A DNA stretch of 64,000 nucleotides from Actinomycetes bacterium (GTDB taxonomy: Bacteria; Actinomycetota; Acidimicrobiia; Acidimicrobiales; Palsa-688). A model generated the notes under the pieces. That model was not told where the DNA came from, did no database searches, and saw nothing but the letters and a program-made list of their open reading frames with translations. This document shows, one piece after another, positions 7,845 through 16,189 of this stretch (position 1 is its first letter; each line of letters opens with the position of its first letter). The stretch covers positions 48,690 to 112,689 of the forward strand of contig JAKCDU010000004.1 of the NCBI GenBank assembly GCA_021838445.1, given 5' to 3'. The position numbers were made by a program, and so were the translations under genes.

Positions 7845-8327
7845 TCACCCGCCGTAATTCATCCCGGTCGATCGCAGCAGCAGCGGAACGGCCTTCTCGT
7901 CGCGCACGCCGGCGTTGACCACCTCGGCCACGAAGACGGTGTGGTCGCCCCGCTCGACCTTGTCAGTCACCTTGGCCTCGAACCAGTAGGGCAGCTCGAC
8001 AAGGAGCGGGGCGCCGGTCTCGGGGCCTGGCTCGAAGCGGTGACCGCCGATCTGGTCGCCCTCGAGGGTAACCGTTCGGAAGAACGCCTTGGCGATGTCG
8101 AGTTGATCCTCGGCCAGAACGTTCACCGCGAACCGCCCGGTGGTCTGGATGATCCGGTGGGTGTCACTGTCGGTCTTGACCGCAGCGGCGATCAGGGGAG
8201 GCTCGAAGGAGACCTGGGTCAGCCAGTTGACTCCGGCCGCCCCGACGTCGTCACCGTCGATGGCGGTCAGCACGTACAGGCCGTAGTTGATGGCCCTCAG
8301 GGCCACCTTCTTGGCTTGGGGATCCAT
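7845..8327 (-). CDS. Flavin reductase-like FMN-binding protein
   Basis: A 160-residue protein of the flavin reductase (HpaC/SsuE-like split-barrel) family. The segments YGLYVLTAIDGDDVGAAGVNW, FEPPLIAAAVKTDS and FAVNVLAEDQ are the standard FMN-binding strands, although the usual C/S-T motif after the first strand is VNWLTQVSF. Members reduce FMN with NAD(P)H for a partner monooxygenase, or act alone as flavoproteins. The start MDPQAKK at 8327 was chosen over an upstream in-frame start because the extra 20 residues are not conserved-looking and would run close to the P450 stop. It is the last gene of the TetR-NMO-P450 group, 70 bases after the P450 gene. Confidence 0.85.
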   Translation of the reverse strand: MDPQAKKVALRAINYGLYVLTAIDGDDVGAAGVNWLTQVSFEPPLIAAAVKTDSDTHRIIQTTGRFAVNVLAEDQLDIAKAFFRTVTLEGDQIGGHRFEPGPETGAPLLVELPYWFEAKVTDKVERGDHTVFVAEVVNAGVRDEKAVPLLLRSTGMNYGG

Positions 8328-8397
8328 GACCGCAACCCTACCCCCCGTCCTCCCGTTCGGATCGTCCGTGGCCGGGCGGGGACCCAACGGCGGTCCC

Positions 8398-9654
8398 TCA
8401 GCGGGGGTTCATCCGGACCGGCAGGTGTTTGAGACCGCCCACGAAGTTGGACCGCACCCGGGAGGGCGGGCCGGTCATCTCGATCGACACGAACCGGGAC
8501 AGGATTTCCTCGAACTCGACCCGCAGGGTGAGCCGGGCCAGGTGCACACCGAGGCAGTAATGCTCGCCGTAGGCGAAGCCCAGGTGCCGATTGCCCTCGC
8601 GGCGGACATCGAAGCGGAACGGCTCGTCGAAGTGGTCCTCGTCGCGGTTGGCCGACGGCGACCACACCACCACCCGGTCGCCGTCTCGTAGCACCACACC
8701 GCCGAGCTCGGTCTCCCCGGTGACGGTACGGGCCTCCGAGGTGATCGGACTGGCCCACCGGACGAACTCGTCCACCGCACTCGACAGGAGGGAAGGCTCG
8801 TCCTGGAGGATCCGCCACTGGTCGGGGTGTTCGATCATCGGCAGCATGGCCCCCGCTGACGCCGCCGCCCGGGTGGTGTCGAGACCGCCGGCGAGGAGCA
8901 GCCCGGCTTCGGCCACGACCTGCTCCCAGGGCAGGGGTTGGCCCTGCACATCTCCGGCGAGGAGCTGGCTGATGAGATCGTCGCCGGGGTCGGTGCGCCG
9001 CTGGCCCACCAGCTCGGCGAAGTAACCGAATAGCTCCATGCCCGCCGCCGCCTGAGCGTCGGCGACGCTGTCGCCGTGGGTGAACTCGGGGTCGGTGCCG
9101 CTGACGGTGATGTGCTCCAGCTCGGCGAGGCGGTCCCAGTCCTTCGCCGGCACGCCCATGAGGGCGAAGGCGATGGCCGACGGGATGCGGTGGGCTACCT
9201 CGGTCACGAAGTCGACGTCGCGCTTGTCGGCGACATCGTCGAGGCAGGAGCGGGCGTAGCCCCGGATCTGCTCCTCCAGACGGCCCACGGCCCGGGGGGT
9301 GAAGTTGTGGGAGATCACCCGACGCAGTGGCTGGTGACGGGGCGGGTCGGTGTGGATCATCGGCTTGTTGCGCTCGAGCGGATTGTCCGCTCCGGCTTCG
9401 GCCAGCGCCATGGCTCCGGCGTCGCGCAGGACGATGCCGTGGCGTTCGGAGCTGAACAGCACGGGATTGGCGTGGACGTGCCTGCAGTCGTCGAAGCGGG
9501 TGACAGCGTAGAAGGGCTCGCCGCCCGGGCGGTCGTGATACCAGACGGGGGCCCTGCGCCGCAGCATGGTCCACGCCGCGTGGGGGTCGCCGTCGGCGAA
9601 CATGTCGAGATCCCAGAAGTCGATCTGGTCCAGCGACTGAGGGTTGCGCACCAT
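8398..9654 (-). CDS. Cytochrome P450
   Basis: A 418-residue soluble bacterial P450. The I-helix oxygen-binding motif is LLLAGGLDTTRAA, the ExxR pair is EFVR, and the heme-binding loop is FAYGEHYCLG with the proximal cysteine. The N-terminal segment DFWDLDMFADGDPHAAW is typical of CYP families that act on terpenoids, fatty acids or sterol side chains, but the substrate cannot be assigned. It follows the nitronate-monooxygenase-like gene by 9 bases, so both belong to one transcript under the upstream TetR. No ferredoxin is in this operon; a 3Fe-4S ferredoxin is encoded at 56934. Confidence 0.95.
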   Translation of the reverse strand: MVRNPQSLDQIDFWDLDMFADGDPHAAWTMLRRRAPVWYHDRPGGEPFYAVTRFDDCRHVHANPVLFSSERHGIVLRDAGAMALAEAGADNPLERNKPMIHTDPPRHQPLRRVISHNFTPRAVGRLEEQIRGYARSCLDDVADKRDVDFVTEVAHRIPSAIAFALMGVPAKDWDRLAELEHITVSGTDPEFTHGDSVADAQAAAGMELFGYFAELVGQRRTDPGDDLISQLLAGDVQGQPLPWEQVVAEAGLLLAGGLDTTRAAASAGAMLPMIEHPDQWRILQDEPSLLSSAVDEFVRWASPITSEARTVTGETELGGVVLRDGDRVVVWSPSANRDEDHFDEPFRFDVRREGNRHLGFAYGEHYCLGVHLARLTLRVEFEEILSRFVSIEMTGPPSRVRSNFVGGLKHLPVRMNPR

Positions 9655-9663
9655 GGCGGTCGC

Positions 9664-10770
9664 CTAGCCGTCCAGTCCCTGCTCCAGCCGCTCCACGGTG
9701 GCTATGTACTCCTCCACGAGGCGGAACATGACGTCGCGTACCGGCTCCACCTTCTTGATGGCCCCGACGATCTGACCGACCGGGGTCACGAACAGCTCGG
9801 GGCGGCTGCGCATCAGGCGGGCGTTGGCTCCCGCGGTCAGGATGTTCTGAAGCGGCATACCCAGCGGTCCGGGACCGTTCGGATCCTCCCACGCGTCGGT
9901 CCACTCGGAGCGCAGCATCCGAGCCGGCTTGCCGGTGTAGCAGCGGGACCGCACGGTGTCGGACGAGGAGGCCTCGAGGTACCGGGCCATCTGAGCCGGC
10001 GACGAGCTGCTCTCGGCGGTGGCCAGCCACAACGACCCCATCCAGACGCCCTGCGCGCCGAGCGCCAGCGCAGCGGCGATCTGCCGGCCCGAGCCGATGC
10101 CCCCCGCGGCCAGCACCGGGGTGGGGGCCACGGCGTCGACCACCTCGGGAACGAGGACCATGGTCGCAACCTCACCGGTGTGGCCGCCCGCTTCGTAGCC
10201 CTGGGCAACGATGATGTCCACCCCGTTGTTCACGTGTCTCTGGGCGTGCTGGGACTTACCGGCCAGGGCGGCGACCTTGATGCCCTGCTGATGGGCCTGG
10301 TCGATCACGTCACGAGGAGGCGAGCCGAGGGCGTTGGCGATCAGCTTGATCGGATGGGCGAAAGCCACCTCTACGTGGCTGCGGGCCACGTCCTCGGCCC
10401 AGCCGATGACCCCGTGCGGATCCTCCCCCTCGGGCAGGGGGGGCACGCCGAAGCGGTCCATGAGCTCGTCCACGAACTGCTGGTGGCGTTCGGGGATCAT
10501 GGATTTGATCTGCCCGATCAGGTCTTCAGGGCTCGAACCGTGGACGTCGACGGCCTTTTGGGGCATGACCGTGTCCACCCCGTAGGGCTTGCCGTCGACG
10601 TGCTCGTCTATCCAGTTGAGCTCGGTCTCGAGCTGCTCCGGGCTGAACCCGACCGCACCGAGGACCCCCATGCCCCCGGCCCGGGACACCGCAACTGCCA
10701 CGTCCCGGCAGTGGGTGAAGGCGAATATCGGGTACTCGATGCCGAACATGTCACAAAGTGCGGTGCGCAC
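9664..10770 (-). CDS. Nitronate monooxygenase-like FMN oxidoreductase
   Basis: A 368-residue TIM-barrel flavoprotein of the NMO/FabK/2-nitropropane dioxygenase family. It begins MRTALCDMFGIEYPIFAF, has the FMN phosphate-binding segments VLAAGGIGSGRQIAAALALGA and GVWMGSLWLAT, and the barrel motif AQGYEAGGHTGEV that carries the catalytic histidine of this family. Members oxidise alkyl nitronates or quinones, or reduce enoyl thioesters; context with a P450 and flavin reductase does not decide between them. Only 12 bases separate it from the TetR stop upstream, so the regulator, this gene and the P450 form one operon. Confidence 0.88.
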   Translation of the reverse strand: MRTALCDMFGIEYPIFAFTHCRDVAVAVSRAGGMGVLGAVGFSPEQLETELNWIDEHVDGKPYGVDTVMPQKAVDVHGSSPEDLIGQIKSMIPERHQQFVDELMDRFGVPPLPEGEDPHGVIGWAEDVARSHVEVAFAHPIKLIANALGSPPRDVIDQAHQQGIKVAALAGKSQHAQRHVNNGVDIIVAQGYEAGGHTGEVATMVLVPEVVDAVAPTPVLAAGGIGSGRQIAAALALGAQGVWMGSLWLATAESSSSPAQMARYLEASSSDTVRSRCYTGKPARMLRSEWTDAWEDPNGPGPLGMPLQNILTAGANARLMRSRPELFVTPVGQIVGAIKKVEPVRDVMFRLVEEYIATVERLEQGLDG

Positions 10771-10782
10771 GGTGCTCTCCCC

Positions 10783-11559
10783 CTATGGTTTGGTTGGTTC
10801 CTGAATCTCCGGGCCGGTCGTCACGGCCGGCCCCGGGTGCTGCCCCGGAAGGCGGCGGGGCGCTTCCGGGAGACGGCAGCCGCCGGCCATGTCGCTCACC
10901 GCCGCGACCACCCGGTCGACCACGAGCTCGAGTCCCCTGTCACCGAGGGCGCCGAAATGGGGGATGAGAGCCCCGACGCGCGCCGCTTCATCGGCAGTGA
11001 GGTGCCCGAGCGCCCCGTAGAGCCGGGGCAGGGACAGGTACTCGGCCGACGCTGCGGCCACCATGGCCTGGCCGAGGGTGACGGTGCCGACGAGGTAGAC
11101 CGCGGCGGCCAGCTCGCCCTCATCGTCGAATCCGGCTTCCTCGAGGATGTCGGCCAGGCGGGCCGAGCAGGTCAACCAGGCGGGCGAGCGACCGGAGGCG
11201 GCCAACTCGAAGAGCGGGCGATGCGAGACCGCCTTGCGGCATACGTTGATCATCCACGACCGGAGCCGCTCCGACCAGGGGGTCCCCTCCTCGGCGTCGA
11301 CGTCATCCTCGCGCAGCACGTGCCGGGTCACCGATACGACCAGGTCGTCGCGGTCGGCGAAGTAGCGGTACAGAGACATCGGGGAGGCGTCGACCGCGGC
11401 GGCCGCCCGGGCCATGGTCAAAGGGGCGTCCGGCTCGCGTCGCAGCATCTCCGCTACGGCCTCCAGGATCATCTCGCGGTTGAGCCGGGGGGGCCGGCCC
11501 GGACCGGACTGGGTCCGCGGGTCCGGCCAAGCGGGTCGACCCATTTGCGAGACGGACAT
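10783..11559 (-). CDS. TetR family transcriptional regulator
   Basis: A 258-residue TetR repressor. The N-terminal helix-turn-helix spans about residues 27-75: MILEAVAEMLRREP, then MARAAAAVDASPMSLYRYFADRDDLV, the recognition helix region. The C-terminal ligand domain (about 90-220) has no recognisable specificity, although it resembles TetR_C_11-type regulators with TVTLGQAMVAAA. It is the first gene of the minus-strand operon with the NMO-like enzyme and the P450, and is divergent from the DUF1800 gene. A perfect inverted repeat directly abuts its start codon, which suggests autorepression. Confidence 0.92.
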   Translation of the reverse strand: MSVSQMGRPAWPDPRTQSGPGRPPRLNREMILEAVAEMLRREPDAPLTMARAAAAVDASPMSLYRYFADRDDLVVSVTRHVLREDDVDAEEGTPWSERLRSWMINVCRKAVSHRPLFELAASGRSPAWLTCSARLADILEEAGFDDEGELAAAVYLVGTVTLGQAMVAAASAEYLSLPRLYGALGHLTADEAARVGALIPHFGALGDRGLELVVDRVVAAVSDMAGGCRLPEAPRRLPGQHPGPAVTTGPEIQEPTKP

Positions 11560-11573
11560 ATACGAATCCGTAT
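11560..11573. promoter_or_regulatory. Probable TetR operator ATACG-N4-CGTAT
   Basis: A perfect 5-bp inverted repeat, ATACG AATC CGTAT, starts one base upstream of the TetR ATG. Its size and A/T-flanked symmetric form are typical of TetR operators. It would control the TetR-NMO-P450 operon. The divergent DUF1800 gene has a separate candidate promoter, TTGGCA (about 11683) with TGACAT (11706-11711). Confidence 0.6.
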
Positions 11574-11731
11574 CATAACCATCTCCAGCCCTCGGGACGC
11601 CGGGGGTGACCCGGCCGGACCGAACTCGCGCCGAGGGGACGGCCGGCTGGAGGCGTGGACGGACGGGACCGTTGGACGAAGGTTGGCAAGTAGCTCAAAC
11701 TTCTCTGACATTTGGTGCCGACAATTCGAGT

Positions 11732-13075
11732 GTGGCCGACCAGACCCGAAGCGACATCGCCCTGCTCTACCGACGGGCCGGGTTCGGAATCCGCCCCGAT
11801 GAGCTCGACGCCCTAACCGGGGCGGGCTACAACGCCGCCGTGGACGGCCTGCTCGCCGGCCTCGGGTCGGCGCCCGACCCCGGCGGTGACTCGGTCACCG
11901 TGCCGGTCTTCCACATCTACCAGCGACCCCCCAAGAACTTCACCCAGGCTCAGCGCAAAGCTGCCGATGCCGTGTACGCCACCGAGCTGAGGGACCTCCA
12001 AGACTGGTGGCTGAACCGGATGATCAAGACCTCAACGCCCCTACGGGAGAAGCTCACGCTCTTCTGGCACGGCCATTTCGCCACCGGGGTGGTGAAGGTT
12101 CGCGACGCCAAACTGATGTACCTGCAGAACCAGCTTCTCAGAACTACCGGCGCAGGGCCCTTCGACCAACTCGTCCAGGCCGTGGCCAAGGACGGGGCCA
12201 TGATGGTCTGGCTGGACACCGCCACCGATGTGAAGGACCACCCCAACGAGAACTTCGCCCGGGAGATGATGGAGTTGTTCACTCTCGGCGTGAACAACTA
12301 CACCCAGGACGACGTCGTCGCCGGCGCCCGGGCCTTCACCGGCTGGCGCTACGACCGGCTGGCCTACGAGTACCGGTTCGTGCCCCGACTGCACGACTAC
12401 GGGTCCAAGACCTATCTGGGCCAGACCGGCGACTGGAACGGCGAGGACGCGGTGAACATCGCGGTACGCAACCCGGTCTCCCCCCGGTTCGTGATGGCCA
12501 AGCTGTGGAGCCATTTCGCCTACCCGGTCACCCCCGCCGAGCCGGTGATCACTGACCTGGTGGCGGCCTACGGTCCGTCGATGAACCTGACCTCGGCGCT
12601 CGAGGCCATGTTCAAGCACGACGCCTTCAGGACCGCCACGACCCGCACCAATCTGGTCAAACAGCCCATCGAGTATCTGGCCGGGGCGGCCCGGGCCCTC
12701 GGCCTCGACGCCACCGCTGACCGGACCGGCTCGTCCCCGAGCCATGGCTCGGGGAGACCGCTGGCGGTCATCGCCACCGCCCTCGGTCAGACTCCTTTCA
12801 ATCCACCCAATGTCGGGGGCTGGGGACAGAACGCCTACTGGCTCGACACCTCGACAGCCCTCGTACGCCAAGAAGCGGCCCTCTTCCTGGCCATGAGAGC
12901 GGACCTGACCAGTATCGGGTCCATCCCGCCGTCACAGAGACCGGCGGCGGTGGCCCGGATGCTGTCGATAGACGGATTCGGGCCAACCACCATGACCGCC
13001 CTGGCTGCGGCCCAGACCAATCCGGTCCAACTGATGGCCCTGGCCCTGGCCAGCCCCGAGTACGTACTGGCATGA
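11732..13075 (+). CDS. DUF1800 family protein
   Basis: A 447-residue protein of the DUF1800 family, members of which are nearly always encoded next to a DUF1501 protein, as here. Family hallmarks are visible: LYRRAGFGIRPDE at the N-terminus, ENFAREMMELFTLG in the middle, LTLFWHGHF and the C-terminal NPPNVGGW segment. The role is not established; surface or secreted proteins of unknown enzymology are usual, and no clear signal peptide is visible here. GTG at 11732 is chosen because it opens the conserved region and follows a candidate promoter; the frame stays open to 11606. A 34-base gap leads to the DUF1501 gene. Confidence 0.85.
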   Translation: MADQTRSDIALLYRRAGFGIRPDELDALTGAGYNAAVDGLLAGLGSAPDPGGDSVTVPVFHIYQRPPKNFTQAQRKAADAVYATELRDLQDWWLNRMIKTSTPLREKLTLFWHGHFATGVVKVRDAKLMYLQNQLLRTTGAGPFDQLVQAVAKDGAMMVWLDTATDVKDHPNENFAREMMELFTLGVNNYTQDDVVAGARAFTGWRYDRLAYEYRFVPRLHDYGSKTYLGQTGDWNGEDAVNIAVRNPVSPRFVMAKLWSHFAYPVTPAEPVITDLVAAYGPSMNLTSALEAMFKHDAFRTATTRTNLVKQPIEYLAGAARALGLDATADRTGSSPSHGSGRPLAVIATALGQTPFNPPNVGGWGQNAYWLDTSTALVRQEAALFLAMRADLTSIGSIPPSQRPAAVARMLSIDGFGPTTMTALAAAQTNPVQLMALALASPEYVLA

Positions 13076-13109
13076 CCCGAGAACGTCCTGAAAGGAAAGG
13101 ACAAGTCGC

Positions 13110-14390
13110 ATGGCGATGATCTCCCGCCGCAAATTTCTCACTGCACTCGGGGCGGCCAGCGGAGCGGCCATGGTCGGAGGAGCGGCGTGGGGCATTGACG
13201 CATCCACGCAGCGCAGCGCACCCCGCACCCAGGCCAGCACCAGCGGCCCACTGGTGCTCATCACCCTCTATGGTGGCAACGACGGCCTCAACACCGTCAT
13301 CCCCTACACGGATCCGGCCTACAAAGCAGCCCGACCGAATCTCGGATATGACCCGTCGGTCGTGCTCGCCATGGCTGACGGCCTCGGGCTGAACCCCAAA
13401 TTGACCGGCGTCCACGGCTTGTGGGGCCAAGGCAAGCTGGCCGTCGTCCGCGGTGTCGGCTACCCAAACCCCAACCTCAGTCACTTCGAGTCGATGGACA
13501 TCTGGCAGACAGCCAACCCGGCCGACGGGGCCGGAACGGGTTGGCTGGGGCGGTGGCTCGACGCGACCGGAACCGACCCCATGCGGGCCCTCAGCGTCGG
13601 CACCACTTTGCCGCTGGCCCTGCGGGGTCAGAGCCAGTCAGCCAGCGCGGTGACCGCCACGTCCATCAACGTCCCAGGCGGACCTCAGTTCGAGAAACCC
13701 TTCACTCTCATGCAGGCCCCCGGTCCCGACCGGACCGGCCTGGCCGGCCAGATCGCCGGATCCGGCAACAACCTCATCAAGGTGAAGGGCCAGCTCGACG
13801 CTCTGCACACGCACATCCCTTCGACGACCGGGCCGCCGACCACCGCGAGCACGCCAGGATCACCTTCGGGTGCCGGACGCACCAGATCGGCCGGGCAGGG
13901 GACCCTGTCGGCGTCGGATGTGACCGCTCCGCTCGGCATCGTGGCCGCGCTGATCAACGCCGGGTCGCCGGCGCGGGTGTACCAGGTGAGCCTCGGCAGC
14001 TTCGACACCCACGCCGACGAGAAGGCCAACCAGGAGAAGCTGCTCGCCAATCTCGACGAGGGCATCACCAGCTTCCTCGACGCCGTGGCGGCGAACCCGG
14101 CGGGGCGCAACGCCGTGCTCATGACCTACTCCGAGTTCGGTCGGCGCCCGATCGAGAACGCCTCGGGCGGGACCGACCACGGTACGGCGGCCCCCCTGTT
14201 CGTGGCCGGCCACAACGTCAAAGGGGGCTTCTACGGGGAGGAGCCCTCCCTCACCCACCTCGACGCCAACGGCAACCTGGTGTTCAACGTGGACTTCCGG
14301 TCGGTGTACGCCACCGTCTTGGAGAAAGTGATCGGCTTCGACTCCAAGGACGTACTGGGCGGGACCTTCCCGACCCTCGGCTTCGTCTGA
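13110..14390 (+). CDS. DUF1501 family protein with Tat signal
   Basis: A 426-residue exported protein. The N-terminus MAMISRRKFLTALGAASGAAM contains a twin-arginine motif (SRRKFL) followed by a hydrophobic segment, so Tat export is expected. The body carries DUF1501 marks: LVLITLYGGNDGLNTVIPY, LSHFESMDIWQTA, SFDTHADEKANQ and MTYSEFGRRPIENASGGTDHGTA, which resemble metal-site residues of alkaline-phosphatase/sulfatase-like folds. The region near residues 230-270 is a low-complexity Thr/Ser/Pro linker. A Shine-Dalgarno (GAAAGGAAAGGA) lies 10 bases before the ATG. It is co-transcribed with the DUF1800 gene. Confidence 0.9.
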   Translation: MAMISRRKFLTALGAASGAAMVGGAAWGIDASTQRSAPRTQASTSGPLVLITLYGGNDGLNTVIPYTDPAYKAARPNLGYDPSVVLAMADGLGLNPKLTGVHGLWGQGKLAVVRGVGYPNPNLSHFESMDIWQTANPADGAGTGWLGRWLDATGTDPMRALSVGTTLPLALRGQSQSASAVTATSINVPGGPQFEKPFTLMQAPGPDRTGLAGQIAGSGNNLIKVKGQLDALHTHIPSTTGPPTTASTPGSPSGAGRTRSAGQGTLSASDVTAPLGIVAALINAGSPARVYQVSLGSFDTHADEKANQEKLLANLDEGITSFLDAVAANPAGRNAVLMTYSEFGRRPIENASGGTDHGTAAPLFVAGHNVKGGFYGEEPSLTHLDANGNLVFNVDFRSVYATVLEKVIGFDSKDVLGGTFPTLGFV

Positions 14391-14428
14391 CGGGAATGCC
14401 AGGACCCGGCGGCGGGGTTCTCCCAGAC

Positions 14429-14710
14429 ATGATCCGAGCCACCTGGAACGGCGCTGTCATCGCCGAGAGCGATCGGACAGTCGTGGTCGAAGGCAACCAC
14501 TACTTCCCCCCCGAGTCGGTCGACCAGCGGTATCTGTTGTCCAGCGCCACTCAGTCGCGCTGCCCGTGGAAGGGGACCGCGAGCTACTACAGCGTGGTCG
14601 TCGACGGCAAGGAGAATCGCGACGCCGCCTGGTACTACCCGACCCCGAGCGAGGCAGCGGCCAACATCGCCGGCCACGTCGCCTTCTGGCGGGGCGTCGA
14701 GGTCGAATAG
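14429..14710 (+). CDS. DUF427 domain protein
   Basis: A 93-residue protein that is essentially one DUF427 domain: MIRATWNGAVIAES at the start, VEGNHYFPPESV, the conserved CPWKGTASYYSV motif and a final AWYYPTPSEAA. DUF427 proteins are small beta-tent-like proteins of unknown biochemical role, common in actinobacteria. An in-frame ATG at 14396 would add 11 residues, but family members start at the position chosen. The gene follows the DUF1501 stop by 38 bases and shares a hairpin with the convergent ATP-grasp gene. Confidence 0.88.
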   Translation: MIRATWNGAVIAESDRTVVVEGNHYFPPESVDQRYLLSSATQSRCPWKGTASYYSVVVDGKENRDAAWYYPTPSEAAANIAGHVAFWRGVEVE

Positions 14711-14726
14711 CAGCTGACTCAGCTGC
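14710..14726. terminator. Hairpin at convergent stops
   Basis: GCAGCTG (14710-14716) and CAGCTGC (14720-14726) form a perfect 7-bp stem with a 3-base loop, overlapping the stop codons of both convergent genes. It lacks a T-tract. Confidence 0.5.
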
Positions 14727-16014
14727 GGTACTCGACGGCCACGTGCTCGTCCAAGGCACGGCGGATCTCCAACAGCTGGTCCAGCGAGGAGGCCGTCCCG
14801 TAAACCCCCACGACGAACCCGGGGCTTCCGTCGCGCCAGTCGACGGAGTCACCGGCGTGCTTGTTGATCGCCGCCTGCACGACCCCTGGCAGTGCGATGA
14901 CCCGGTCCACTCCCGATATCGATACGACTGACCGGGCCTCGGGCGGAGGCTGGACGAGGAGCATGTAGGCCAGACCCGGTGCGGCCGGTCCGCCCCCGAT
15001 GTCGGGGTCGCCGCCGAGGGCCAGCTGCATCTGGGCCGACAGCGGGTTGGGACGACCCAGCATGTGGAGCATCCGGGGGACACCGCCGCCGACGCGACCA
15101 TTGACCTCGATGATCCGGGGACCCTCGGCGGTGAGGATCACGTCGACGTTCAACCAGCCCCGGTCGACGCCGAGGGCCGCAACCGCCTCCTCCACGGCGG
15201 TCGCCGCGACCGCCAAATCCGGGTGGTCGGGCTCGGTGATGAGAAACGAACCGGTCCGCCGGAATGGCCAGGCCAAGCCCAGATGACGGGTGAACCCGGC
15301 GTGGCGGCACCGGCTGTCGATGACCAGGGTGTCCACCGACACCAGGTCCGAGATGGCCTCCCCGCCATCCCCGGCGGGGCCCGAGCGGCGCGAGCCGAGC
15401 ATCTCCTCGAGGATCATGCCTCCCTCCTCGCGCCGCTCGCTGCGATCGCGCAGCGCCTCGCTCACCGCGGCCACGTCCTCGCAGAAGGTGGTGAAGCGAC
15501 CACCGGTACCGACACGCGGCTTCAAGACGGCGGGGAAGGGCAGTCCCTCGACCAAGCGCTCGACGTCGCCGGGATCGGCGGCGGACGGGATGAGGCGGAA
15601 GCCCGGCCCCGGCACCCCGGCGGCGCGCAGAGCCGTCCTCTGGTCCACCTTGTCGGCGAGGGCGGCGGCCAGACCGGCTGGGTAGAAGCGCAAGGAAAGG
15701 GCCCGGGCCAGATCCGCGGTGAAGGGCATCAACTCGTCCACGAAGGTCAAGATTCCGTCGGGTCGCCACGGTCGGAGCTCACCGGCGGCCTCGGTGGTGG
15801 TGATCCCCGCCAGGTCGATGACCTGCCCGGCCCGGGCCAGGAGGCTCCGCTCCTGCCCCAGCCGCTCGTCGGACAAGTCGGCCAGCCAGATCAGGCCAGC
15901 CACGCCCTCAGCGGCCTGGGTTATGTCCAGGAAGGGATAGGACTGAGGGCCGACCACGACGGCCACACGTCGGCGCCCGGGGTCGGGTCCGGCCCGACCC
16001 GTCATCGCGCCCAC
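14719..16014 (-). CDS. ATP-grasp domain carboxylate-amine ligase-like protein
   Basis: A 431-residue ATP-grasp enzyme. The pre-ATP-grasp domain (about 15-110) includes VAVVVGPQSYPFLDI. The ATP-grasp core follows, with DKVDQRTALRAAGVPGPGF (about 125-145), the lysine strand FPAVLKPRVGTGGRF and the metal-binding strand GPRIIEVNGRVGGGVPRM near residue 300. It probably ligates a carboxylate to an amine or thiol at the cost of ATP; the substrate is unknown, and amino-acid ligases are the closest relatives. An ATG nine bases downstream is also possible. A TCTCAGC-N4-TCTCAGC element lies about 145 bases upstream. Confidence 0.87.
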   Translation of the reverse strand: MGAMTGRAGPDPGRRRVAVVVGPQSYPFLDITQAAEGVAGLIWLADLSDERLGQERSLLARAGQVIDLAGITTTEAAGELRPWRPDGILTFVDELMPFTADLARALSLRFYPAGLAAALADKVDQRTALRAAGVPGPGFRLIPSAADPGDVERLVEGLPFPAVLKPRVGTGGRFTTFCEDVAAVSEALRDRSERREEGGMILEEMLGSRRSGPAGDGGEAISDLVSVDTLVIDSRCRHAGFTRHLGLAWPFRRTGSFLITEPDHPDLAVAATAVEEAVAALGVDRGWLNVDVILTAEGPRIIEVNGRVGGGVPRMLHMLGRPNPLSAQMQLALGGDPDIGGGPAAPGLAYMLLVQPPPEARSVVSISGVDRVIALPGVVQAAINKHAGDSVDWRDGSPGFVVGVYGTASSLDQLLEIRRALDEHVAVEYRS

Positions 16015-16156
16015 CGCTGGTATCTACCGAACCCCGCCTCGGGCCAAGCCGCCAGGGGGGTCGGCGCGGTGGACCGCCGGGCAGACACCTGGGGGTCGGG
16101 AGCGGGCGACATGATCGGGAACCTACGCCAGGCGCCGCTCCCGCGGGCCGTGCCGG

Positions 16157-16178
16157 TCTCAGCCGGCTCTCAGCCGCA
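16157..16178 (-). promoter_or_regulatory. TCTCAGC-N4-TCTCAGC direct repeat
   Basis: TCTCAGC at 16157-16163 and 16168-16174 are phased 11 bp apart; 16159-16178 is identical to 3187-3206 in front of the amidase fusion. It lies between the exporter gene stop and the ATP-grasp gene start, so the ATP-grasp gene is the likely target. Confidence 0.6.
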
Positions 16179-16189
16179 GTGTGCCGGGG

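Noticed and set aside
9076..11802. Long plus-strand open frame of 908 codons
   Set aside because: It runs antisense through the P450, nitronate monooxygenase and TetR genes, all with clear family motifs; its own translation lacks recognisable domains and follows GC-rich antisense bias.
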